NCBI GenBank assembly: GCA_019309685.1
Contig: JAFDFT010000182.1
Location: 1 to 5,642 of the forward strand
DNA length: 5,642 nucleotides
DNA from: Deltaproteobacteria bacterium
Lineage (GTDB): Bacteria > Desulfobacterota > Desulfobacteria > Desulfobacterales > JAABPS01
Direction: 5' to 3'
This document shows, one piece after another, positions 1-4,853 of this stretch. The first letter of the stretch is position 1, and the number at the start of each line of letters is the position of its first letter. The notes under the pieces were generated by a model. That model worked only from the letters and a program-made list of their open reading frames with translations. It was not told the origin of the DNA and made no database searches. Position numbers and translations under genes: made by a program.

Positions 1-497
1 AGGAGTTCCGTATATTTTAATTCTACGGTTATAACATCACCCGGTAAAATATTGGCGACATTCATCTGAAACACATTGGGTCGATGCTGTTCCAGTAAGG
101 ATGCGGATTTCCCTTGCTGTTTTGCACGCTCATAGTCCTGTCTGGCATCTTCCCGTTTTTTAATTTTGGCAATGATGGTTCGTTCACCGATAGTCATTTT
201 CATCCCGTAAACGGCTGCTTTGGTGGAAGCCGGAAACACATAAATCGCTTCAAGCGGATAGTGTCCCTGGTTTTTATACACCTGCTTAACGGTGACATCC
301 GCGATGACGCCAGCCACATTTACGTTTACTGAAGTTGATTTTAAAGGGAGTTGATCTGTTTCCGGATCGTCACTTTTAACAAAAAAATAGGGAGATAAGG
401 TTCTGTCATCAGACATTTCAGGTTTTGCGTAAATATTACTAGTGGTGAAAACAAAACCAGCGAAAATAAGTATTGCAGTTTTAATAATTTTTGACAT
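1..497 (-). CDS. Secreted VIT-domain protein (N-terminal part, cut by window edge)
   Basis: This is the first 165 codons of a longer exported protein; the gene runs off the left edge. Residues 1-24 form a signal peptide: lysines at 3 and 6, a hydrophobic core, and a likely cleavage site after NIYA. Residues about 50-165 match the VIT (vault / inter-alpha-trypsin inhibitor) domain. The recognisable pieces are EAIYVFPASTKAAVYGMKM, the IGER turn, the Ar-x-x-Ye-x-A-x-x-x-Gk-x-A-x-Lleq stretch, and NVANILPGDVITVELKYTE. Known family members usually carry a von Willebrand A domain after VIT and act in cell-surface adhesion or protein contacts; some are sortase targets. Whether this one has a VWA domain or an anchor lies outside the window. 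The start is supported by AGGAGG (508-503), 5 nt before the ATG. It is on the same strand as the upstream sigma/anti-sigma pair and has its own sigma-E-like promoter. The VIT assignment is firm; the function is unknown. Confidence 0.9.
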   Translation of the reverse strand, partial: MSKIIKTAILIFAGFVFTTSNIYAKPEMSDDRTLSPYFFVKSDDPETDQLPLKSTSVNVNVAGVIADVTVKQVYKNQGHYPLEAIYVFPASTKAAVYGMKMTIGERTIIAKIKKREDARQDYERAKQQGKSASLLEQHRPNVFQMNVANILPGDVITVELKYTEL

Positions 498-559
498 TTT
501 TGCCTCCTTTTTCGGGTATTTGTGATTTAATTTTTTAAATTTTTTTGCCGTTTGGGTGT

Positions 560-587
560 TTAGACAAATAAATGTCAAAAAAGTTCC
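560..587 (-). promoter_or_regulatory. Probable ECF-sigma promoter of the VIT-domain gene
   Basis: On the minus strand, GGAAC (587-583) is followed after 18 nt by TCTAA (564-560). This is the architecture of sigma-E/ECF promoters, which have a GGAAC -35 and a TCnnA -10. The same two boxes with the same 18-nt spacing lie before the sigma gene at 2632-2605. The 16 nt ending in TCTAA agree at 14 positions between the two sites. Expected transcription start is about 553-555, giving a leader of about 55 nt that contains the AGGAGG of the VIT gene. Assignment to the neighbouring sigma factor is inference. Confidence 0.65.
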
Positions 588-589
588 AA

Positions 590-731
590 GAGACCATTGA
601 AAAATCGCACTTTTTGCCCAATCTCGGCGTCAGCCTCAAATTTTAATCCTCGAAATACTTAATGTATTCCTGTGGTTAAAATTATCGGCTTCCTGGAACT
701 TGAACAAAAATTACTGTTTTTCAAAGGTCTC
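590..731. repeat. 142-bp concentric imperfect palindrome (MITE-like or dispersed repeat)
   Basis: The ends are 15-nt inverted repeats with one mismatch: GAGACCATTGAAAAA (590-604) against TTTTTCAAAGGTCTC (717-731). Nested pairs share the same centre near 661: ATTTTAA (640-646) with TTAAAAT (676-682), and AATAC (654-658) with GTATT (664-668), around a TTAAT loop. The flanks between them also pair in part, for example TTTTTG followed by CAA on both arms. The element can therefore fold as one long hairpin. It has no convincing reading frame. It lies between the anti-sigma and VIT genes and ends 2 bp before the -35 box of the VIT promoter. It may be a non-autonomous mobile element; its copy number in the genome cannot be seen here. 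Confidence 0.6.
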
Positions 732-755
732 TATTGGTTGGGCTGAGGCGGTTTG

Positions 756-798
756 AAAAAACTAACATCGATTTTTAAGAGTCTTAAATATTAGTTTT
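756..798 (-). terminator. Possible AT-rich terminator after the anti-sigma gene
   Basis: Read on the minus strand, about 17 nt past the anti-sigma stop codon, AAAACTAA (798-791) pairs with TTAGTTTT (765-758). A second exact pair is nested inside it: TTTAAGA (788-782) and TCTTAAA (780-774) around one base. The right arm runs into six consecutive T (761-756). The place and the T run suit an intrinsic terminator for the sigma/anti-sigma operon. The stem is very poor in G+C, so it may be weak or only a structural repeat. Confidence 0.4.
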
Positions 799-814
799 AA
801 TAGAAAAAGAGGAT

Positions 815-1990
815 TTAAGGTGCCGGAATAAGAAGAATATTAACGCGCAGTGGTTCTGTGGTTGTTTCATCGATAACCGGAAGGGGTTGTTTGAGTCGGC
901 CGATGTGGCTTAATTGTGAATAAAATGATTTGATACGGGATGATGGTATTTCAGCCATTATCGATACCGGAAGCTGTTTTTGCTCATCATAATTTACAGA
1001 TATGACTCTTCCTGAGTTATTTTGAATTATAGCTTTAATACGTTCATCTATTGATTGTACGGGTGCCGCCACTTCAGCTACGCTTTCCAGGGCCGATCCT
1101 TCCTCTTCTTTTTCGGGTTTTGTTGGTACACCATTCATTTTTTTGGCACTGCCGGGCTTTAAAGGAGTTTTGGAATCAGCATCGGTAGATGCTTTTAATG
1201 CAGCAAAATCACTAGCGGACATTTTCCTTTTTAATTTTGGTTCAGATATCGTTTCACTAAGCTTTTGATCTTTTTTCTCATTATCTGCAAAGGTAGCATC
1301 AGGTTTGTATACCCCTTCGGTATCTAGAAGGAGAGCCAACTCGATTGGTTTTTCCAATTCTTTTTTTTCTAGATAGCCAGCTCTTGTTTCCTCTGCTACA
1401 GGTGCAGGCGCTGATGTAAAAGTTGTGGAATCTTTTCCTTTTGCGACTTTTGAAACCGCTACTTTGGAACTTTCTTTCTCTGCTTGTTTTTCTTTTAGCT
1501 GGCTACCGCCTACACTTCTTTTCTCTAAACGGCCCTTATCCTGAGAGGGCTGCCGGGTTGCTGTAGCTCCAAACTTATCTGCAGGCAATGAGGTATCGTT
1601 AAGTCTTTCCGCTTTTTGATTATATAGCAGATCTGTAAGCGGCCTTTCCTGTTGAAAAACATTTACGAAGAAAATAATAAGAACAGCAGTAGCCGCAGCG
1701 GTTAGAAGCTCAAGCGGAACTTTGATCTTAAAAGGTACAAATAATGTCCGCGCGATTTTTTTTATATCAAATCGGGAGTCCATCCGCGCGTGAAGGTTAT
1801 CTAAAAAATCATCCGGTGCTTTTACCTTTGGAAGTTCGCCCAGATCGCTGATGATGTTTTTTAAAACCACATAGTCATTTTGACACGTTTCACAATCCTT
1901 AAGATGCTGTTCAACCAAAGAACGGGTTTGCGCGTTCAAGGATTTATCGATATATTCAGATAAAAGAAGTTTTATATTGGAACACTTCAT
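815..1990 (-). CDS. Membrane anti-sigma factor with zinc-finger (ZAS/zf-HC2-type) N terminus
   Basis: This is a 391-residue probable anti-sigma factor for the ECF sigma factor encoded just upstream. Cytoplasmic residues 1-75 carry the zinc anti-sigma pattern C3-x25-H29-x3-C33-x2-C36, which binds zinc and masks the sigma factor in this family. A proline-containing linker (GELPKVKAPDDFL) follows. Residues about 93-112 are one membrane helix, LELLTAAATAVLIIFFVNVF. Residues about 120-312 are a long Lys/Glu/Ser/Ala-rich, probably disordered external segment. Residues about 313-391 look like a small folded domain (GRVISVNYDEQKQLPVSIMA, then a helix and a beta segment). It resembles the C-terminal sensor domains of other deltaproteobacterial anti-sigma factors, perhaps DUF2275, which I could not check. 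The ATG lies 1 nt after the sigma stop codon, with GGGAG inside the end of the sigma gene, so translation is probably coupled. The signal it senses is unknown. Confidence 0.88.
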   Translation of the reverse strand: MKCSNIKLLLSEYIDKSLNAQTRSLVEQHLKDCETCQNDYVVLKNIISDLGELPKVKAPDDFLDNLHARMDSRFDIKKIARTLFVPFKIKVPLELLTAAATAVLIIFFVNVFQQERPLTDLLYNQKAERLNDTSLPADKFGATATRQPSQDKGRLEKRSVGGSQLKEKQAEKESSKVAVSKVAKGKDSTTFTSAPAPVAEETRAGYLEKKELEKPIELALLLDTEGVYKPDATFADNEKKDQKLSETISEPKLKRKMSASDFAALKASTDADSKTPLKPGSAKKMNGVPTKPEKEEEGSALESVAEVAAPVQSIDERIKAIIQNNSGRVISVNYDEQKQLPVSIMAEIPSSRIKSFYSQLSHIGRLKQPLPVIDETTTEPLRVNILLIPAP

Positions 1991-1991
1991 T

Positions 1992-2600
1992 TTAGAATGC
2001 TCCCTTTAATTTATTTTTCAAATCTTCTCGGGCTCTCGCGAGCTTAGACTTCACAGTGCCCTGTTTAAGACCTGTAATATCCGCGATTTCTTCATACGAA
2101 AGCCCCTCTATATCTCGAAGAACAATCATAGTTTTTTTTGCCTCAGGCAAACCGTTGATCGCTTTTCGAACAGAGGCCGATCGCTGCTTCTTTTCAAGCG
2201 CTACGTCTGGCGAATGGATTTCATCCGAGATTCCATCACCAGGGTTAAAATGATCCGCCATTTCAGGATTGTCAAGTGAATCCGTTTTTTCCCGGAACCG
2301 GTATTCCAGCGACTTAATTTTATTTTTGCATGTGTTCACGGTAATTCTGTGAAGCCAGGTTGAAAAAGACGATTCAAACCGGAAATTCTTTAAGGCTTTA
2401 AAAACCTTAATAAATGTTTCCTGGGCCTGCTCGTTCGCTTCCTGATAATCCTGTAAATACCAATAGCAAAGATTAAATATTTTATCTTTATGTGTAAGTA
2501 CCAGATCATCAAACGCACGCTTATTGCCGGACTGAAAAGCACGGATAAGATCAGCGTCATCTTTTAAAACTTTGTTAAGCTGGTCCGGTTTTTTATTCAT
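1992..2600 (-). CDS. ECF-family RNA polymerase sigma factor (sigma-70 family, RpoE/SigW-like)
   Basis: This is a 202-residue alternative sigma factor, the usual ECF size. Region 2 spans about 24-95: AFDDLVLTHKDKIFNLCYWY, the DYQEANEQAQETFIKVFKAL core-binding and -10 segment, then FSTWLHRITVNTCKNK. Residues about 100-140 are a variable linker. Region 4 spans about 143-195, with LPEAKKTMIVLRDIEGLSYE and the -35-binding helix-turn-helix IADITGLKQGTVKSKLARAR. No region 3 or 1.1 is present, as expected for ECF factors. The adjacent anti-sigma gene makes a membrane-signalling role likely. The start ATG at 2600 is forced from above by an in-frame TAA directly upstream (2603-2601). No Shine-Dalgarno sequence is visible, and a GGAAC-N18-TCTAA promoter ends 4 nt before the ATG, so the mRNA may be leaderless and the gene autoregulated. 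Confidence 0.95.
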   Translation of the reverse strand: MNKKPDQLNKVLKDDADLIRAFQSGNKRAFDDLVLTHKDKIFNLCYWYLQDYQEANEQAQETFIKVFKALKNFRFESSFSTWLHRITVNTCKNKIKSLEYRFREKTDSLDNPEMADHFNPGDGISDEIHSPDVALEKKQRSASVRKAINGLPEAKKTMIVLRDIEGLSYEEIADITGLKQGTVKSKLARAREDLKNKLKGAF

Positions 2601-2604
2601 TTAA

Positions 2605-2632
2605 TTAGACAAGTAAAAGTTTAGTTTGTTCC
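2605..2632 (-). promoter_or_regulatory. Probable autoregulatory ECF-sigma promoter of the sigma/anti-sigma operon
   Basis: On the minus strand, GGAAC (2632-2628), an 18-nt spacer and TCTAA (2609-2605) form a sigma-E-like promoter. It matches the site before the VIT gene in both boxes, in spacing, and in the segment just upstream of TCTAA (ACTTTTACTTG here, ACATTTATTTG there). The predicted start of transcription, 5-7 nt past TCTAA, falls on or next to the A of the sigma ATG. A separate TATAAT on the same strand (2681-2676) could be a housekeeping -10 with a longer leader, but no good -35 accompanies it. Confidence 0.65.
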
Positions 2633-2638
2633 ATTTCT

Positions 2639-2812
2639 TAATACGATATTTAAGAACGATGATCAAATAAAAGAAATTATAACCTGAATCTTGCATGAAA
2701 ATAGATGAGAATCTTTTTCAATTAGTCATTAACATCGTTCCAAAAATATTTTGAACTTATAGCATTTTACCCATATGGTAAAAGGGGTATTCACTCTTTT
2801 TCTCATCAATTT
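2639..2812. other. Divergent intergenic DNA, no gene seen
   Basis: This AT-rich stretch separates the sigma promoter from the possible small gene at 2938-2813. It holds a TATAAT on the minus strand (2681-2676) without a clear -35. There are two weak inverted-repeat pairs: GAACGATG (2654-2661) with CATCGTTC (2733-2740), and GATGAGAA (2704-2711) with TTCTCATC (2800-2807). A tight palindrome lies at 2765-2783. No reading frame with coding character was seen. The right part of the same gap (2939-3096) likewise shows only a second CCCATATGGTAAA and no convincing gene. Confidence 0.5.
2765..2783. repeat. Operator-like palindrome, TTTTACC-CATAT-GGTAAAA
   Basis: Perfect 7-nt arms flank a 5-nt centre. 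The core CCCATATGGTAAA (2770-2782) recurs exactly at 3039-3051, in the same orientation, 269 bp away. The two copies bracket the possible small gene and its repeats. CATATG itself occurs four times here (2772, 2840, 2936, 3041). A binding site for a dimeric regulator or the two ends of an inserted element are both possible. There is no T run, so it does not look like a terminator. Confidence 0.4.
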
Positions 2813-2938
2813 TCACCCGATGGGCGAATCGGAGACATCCATATGCGTCGTTACTAAGGGTTCGCAATAGTTCACTATAGCTTCACCCTTAGATGCGTCG
2901 CCTTGTTGAGCGCAAGCGAAATCCCGCTTGCGGGGCAT
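2813..2938 (-). CDS. Possible 41-residue protein of unknown function
   Basis: The frame MPRKRDFACAQQGDASKGEA, then about 21 residues ending in SDSPIG, is 41 codons plus TGA. GGAGG (2950-2946) lies exactly 7 nt before the ATG, matching the spacing at the strongly supported acyl-CoA dehydrogenase start. The product has two cysteines (9 and 25), no membrane segment and no domain that I recognise. The frame stays open upstream to 3079, but that extension (an N-terminal MYLYIKAQNIYHMGY) has no ribosome binding site and reads like translated intergenic DNA, so the short start is preferred. Caution is needed: the coding stretch is largely made of nested inverted repeats (2843-2932), so it may be a repeat element that happens to be open. 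It points the same way as the sigma operon but lies outside its promoter. Confidence 0.35.
   Translation of the reverse strand: MPRKRDFACAQQGDASKGEAIVNYCEPLVTTHMDVSDSPIG
2843..2932. repeat. Cluster of nested inverted and direct repeats
   Basis: ATGCGTCG occurs at 2843-2850 and 2893-2900 as direct copies. Between them lies a nested hairpin: CTAAGGGT (2854-2861) with ACCCTTAG (2885-2892), and inside it ATAGT (2867-2871) with ACTAT (2874-2878). To the right, CGCAAGCG (2911-2918) pairs with CGCTTGCG (2925-2932) around 6 nt. A further small stem, CCGAT (2817-2821) with ATCGG (2828-2832), sits just to the left. Such packing suggests a small structured dispersed element. It coincides with the possible 41-codon gene. 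Confidence 0.5.
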
Positions 2939-3096
2939 ATGAAAGCCTCCAATTCGTTCAAAATTCAAGTATAAATATATTAGCCGGTTAGATAAAGAAG
3001 GGTTTAGCGGAAAAGGCAAATTCCTTGCAATAACATAGCCCATATGGTAAATGTTTTGCGCTTTAATGTATAAGTACAAATAGATAAAGTGAAATA

Positions 3097-3126
3097 TTGA
3101 CAGGCTGCAAATTTTTTATTTATCAT
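3097..3126 (+). promoter_or_regulatory. Sigma-70 promoter of the acyl-CoA dehydrogenase operon
   Basis: A perfect TTGACA (3097-3102) is followed after 18 nt by TATCAT (3121-3126), in AT-rich DNA directly ahead of the gene. Transcription should start near 3133. That leaves a short leader of about 20 nt containing GGAGG (3142-3146), 7 nt before the ATG. Confidence 0.65.
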
Positions 3127-3153
3127 AAAAAAAATAATATTGGAGGTATGTGA

Positions 3154-4308
3154 ATGGACTTTGAACTGAATAAATCACAACTGGAAATACAAAAAGCAGC
3201 GCGGGATTTTGCCAAAGGTGAATTTGATAAGGATCTGGCCTATGAGCTTGATAAAAAGCATGAATTCCCGACAAAGATCTGGAAAAAGGCCGCGGACCTG
3301 GGCTTTATAGGCATTCATTATCCGGAAAAATATTCAGGCCAGGGGCTTGGTGTGGTAGAAAACATCCTTGTTGCGGAAGAATTTTGCAGTAGAGACTCAA
3401 GTATTGGATGCGCGTTGATTCTATCCTCATTTGCGTCCGAGTGTATTTTACGTTTCGGCAGTGACGAACAAAAAGAGAAATGGCTGATTCCGGTAGCAGA
3501 AGGGAAAATGCTTTCTTCCGGAGCATTTACTGAGCCCGATCACGGTTCAGACATAACATTTATGAACACAACGGCTGAGAAAGACGGTGATGAATGGGTC
3601 GTTAATGGAACAAAAACATTTATTACCAACGGCGGATTTTCAGGGTTTTATGTGGTTCTTTGCCAGACAAATCCGGATGCAAAACCTTCTTACAGAGGGA
3701 TTAGCATGATTCTTGTTGATGCCGAAACAAAGGGTATTACAGCAACGGACGTTGGTGATAAAATGGGAATTCGGACAACGGCCACAGCGGAGGTGAACTA
3801 CAAGGACGTTAGGGTGCCGCTGGAGAATATCATTGGAGAGGAGGGAAAAGGCTTTTATCAGGTTCTGGAGTTTTTTGATGAAAGCAGGATTTTAATTGCC
3901 GCGCAGGCATTGGGGACCGCACAGGGCGCGTATGACCGGGCGCTTGATTATGTAAAGCAGAGAGAACAGTTTGGGCAGAAGATTGCCCAATTCCAGGTCA
4001 ATCAACACAAACTGGCGGATATGGCCACAAAGATAGAGCTGGCCAGGCTGATTACGTATAAAGCGGCATGGAATTATGACCAGGGGCGCATTGATCCAAA
4101 ACTGACATCCATGGCCAAAATGTATGCCGCTCGTACGGCAGTAGAGGTTGCCGATGAAGCGATTCAACTGCATGGCGGGTACGGATATATCGCTGAGTAC
4201 GAAGTTGAGCGTTTTGCCAGAGATGCAAAGATCACAGAGCTCTATGAGGGAACCAAAGAGATCCAGAAAAATACCATCGCCAGCGCCATTATCGGTAAAA
4301 TCAAGTAA
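3154..4308 (+). CDS. Acyl-CoA dehydrogenase (FAD flavoenzyme)
   Basis: The 384-residue length is typical for soluble acyl-CoA dehydrogenases, which desaturate acyl-CoA at the alpha-beta position using FAD and pass electrons to electron-transfer flavoprotein. Domains run in the usual order. The N-terminal helical part is about 1-118. The middle beta domain is about 119-235, with SGAFTEPDHGSD (122-133), VNGTKTFITNGG (150-161) and KMGIRTTATAEV (203-214). The C-terminal helical domain carries QREQFGQKIAQFQ (269-281), which contacts FAD, and QLHGGYGYIAEYEVERFARD (338-357). The expected catalytic base is Glu365 in LYEGTKEIQ, as in medium- and short-chain enzymes. Substrate class (fatty, branched, glutaryl- or cyclic acyl-CoA) cannot be decided from the sequence alone. 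The start is fixed by GGAGG 7 nt upstream. The phasin-like gene follows after about 20 nt and is probably co-transcribed. Confidence 0.96.
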   Translation: MDFELNKSQLEIQKAARDFAKGEFDKDLAYELDKKHEFPTKIWKKAADLGFIGIHYPEKYSGQGLGVVENILVAEEFCSRDSSIGCALILSSFASECILRFGSDEQKEKWLIPVAEGKMLSSGAFTEPDHGSDITFMNTTAEKDGDEWVVNGTKTFITNGGFSGFYVVLCQTNPDAKPSYRGISMILVDAETKGITATDVGDKMGIRTTATAEVNYKDVRVPLENIIGEEGKGFYQVLEFFDESRILIAAQALGTAQGAYDRALDYVKQREQFGQKIAQFQVNQHKLADMATKIELARLITYKAAWNYDQGRIDPKLTSMAKMYAARTAVEVADEAIQLHGGYGYIAEYEVERFARDAKITELYEGTKEIQKNTIASAIIGKIK

Positions 4309-4329
4309 AGGACAAAAGGAGGTTCTATG

Positions 4330-4629
4330 ATGTTAGAACTCGTAAAACGGACCATGCTCACGGGCATCGGCCTTGCACTGGTAGCCAAGGATGAACTGGT
4401 TGATCTTGCCAAAGACATTGAAAAAAAAATGGAGATGTCAGAGACAGACGGGAAAAAATTTTTGGATGAAGTGAAACAGAAATATGATGAGACACAGGAA
4501 AAACTTGAAGGCCAGGTTGAGAAGACTGTAAAAGAGATCTTAAAGAAAATGGATGTGGTTACCGGGGACGAAATAAAGGGGCTCAAAAAAGAAATAAGGG
4601 ACTTGAAAAAAGCGATTAGTAAGGAATAA
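4330..4629 (+). CDS. Phasin-like small helical protein (polyhydroxyalkanoate granule-associated type)
   Basis: This is a charged, almost wholly helical protein of 99-100 residues. It has a short hydrophobic N-terminal helix (LELVKRTMLTGIGLALVAKD), a lysine/glutamate-rich amphipathic middle, the MDVVTGDEIKGL turn, and a final heptad-like helix ending in ISKE. This layout matches the small phasin family proteins of COG3937 type found in deltaproteobacteria. Known phasins coat polyhydroxyalkanoate granules, but several small members have no proven role. There are two tandem ATG codons. AGGAGG (4317-4322) is 4 nt from the first (4327) and 7 nt from the second (4330), so the second is chosen; the first adds only one methionine. 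It follows the acyl-CoA dehydrogenase after about 20 nt and precedes the UbiB-like gene. No granule synthase is visible in the window. Confidence 0.75.
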   Translation: MLELVKRTMLTGIGLALVAKDELVDLAKDIEKKMEMSETDGKKFLDEVKQKYDETQEKLEGQVEKTVKEILKKMDVVTGDEIKGLKKEIRDLKKAISKE

Positions 4630-4660
4630 TCCGGGGCTCTGATGATTTAACTTGATTATT

Positions 4661-4682
4661 CCCTGTAGCCTTGGCTACAGGG
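4661..4682. repeat. Perfect hairpin CCCTGTAGCC-TT-GGCTACAGGG
   Basis: Two perfect 10-nt arms are separated by TT, 32 nt after the phasin-like stop codon. The stem is strong enough to stop or stabilise the upstream transcript. It is not followed by a T run, so a classical intrinsic terminator is not supported. It is the first of three hairpins in about 110 bp. Confidence 0.6.
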
Positions 4683-4692
4683 TCACCACAAA

Positions 4693-4728
4693 TACCCTCT
4701 CCTTGGGGAGAGGGTAGGGTGAGGGGGG
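4693..4728. repeat. REP-like GC-rich hairpin with G-rich tail
   Basis: TACCCTCTCC (4693-4702) pairs perfectly with GGAGAGGGTA (4707-4716) around TTGG, followed by GGGTGAGGGGGG (4717-4728). From memory, this hairpin-plus-GGGTGAGGGG pattern is a dispersed intergenic repeat seen in many proteobacterial genomes and often mis-called as small proteins. Such elements commonly sit at the 3' side of genes, as here. Confidence 0.65.
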
Positions 4729-4756
4729 CAAATAGGCCATCATCCATTTTGATACC

Positions 4757-4772
4757 CCGTAGCTTGCTGCGG
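4757..4772. repeat. Third hairpin, CCGTAGC-TT-GCTGCGG
   Basis: Seven-nt arms with one G-T wobble flank a TT centre, preceded by two more C. The form resembles the hairpin at 4661-4682 (GTAGC next to TT), but it is shorter. It lies about 80 bp before the UbiB-like start and may be a decayed dispersed repeat. Confidence 0.45.
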
Positions 4773-4853
4773 AGAGATTCATTGGTTCTGTCTAAAAACC
4801 AACATAAACATTCTTAAAAATGCGCGTATCACGCTTATCGGGATTGTGAGATC

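Noticed and set aside
114..332. Plus-strand frame of 72 codons opposite the VIT-domain gene
   Set aside because: It lies wholly antisense to a clear VIT domain and signal-peptide gene, has no ribosome binding site, and has no protein character.
695..722. Plus-strand GGAAC (695-699) inside the 142-bp palindrome as a promoter
   Set aside because: The only TC-containing box (TCAAA at 721) is about 21 nt away, which is too far, and no gene follows on that strand.
2056..2253. Plus-strand frame of 65 codons opposite the sigma factor
   Set aside because: It is antisense to the conserved region 4 coding sequence and has no start signals.
2719..2741. Another GGAAC on the minus strand (2741-2737) as a third ECF promoter
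   Set aside because: No TCTAA or TCnnA lies 17-19 nt downstream; the expected position reads AAAAA.
2939..3079. Upstream extension of the 41-codon minus-strand frame to an ATG at 3079
   Set aside because: There is no Shine-Dalgarno sequence before 3079, the peptide looks like translated AT-rich spacer, and the inner ATG at 2938 has an ideal GGAGG.
3305..3526. Minus-strand frame of 73 codons inside the acyl-CoA dehydrogenase gene
   Set aside because: It is a shadow of a well-conserved enzyme on the other strand; the same holds for the minus-strand frame at 3892-4173.
4242..4586. Minus-strand frame of 114 codons opposite the phasin-like gene
   Set aside because: The product is a serine/phenylalanine-rich low-complexity string, as expected from the reverse of lysine/glutamate codons. 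The plus-strand gene has AGGAGG and a family match. The plus-strand frame at 4148-4330 is likewise an out-of-frame shadow.
4661..4682. Intrinsic terminator after the phasin-like gene
   Set aside because: The stem is strong, but it is followed by TCACCACAAA rather than a T run, so it is recorded as a repeat or hairpin only.
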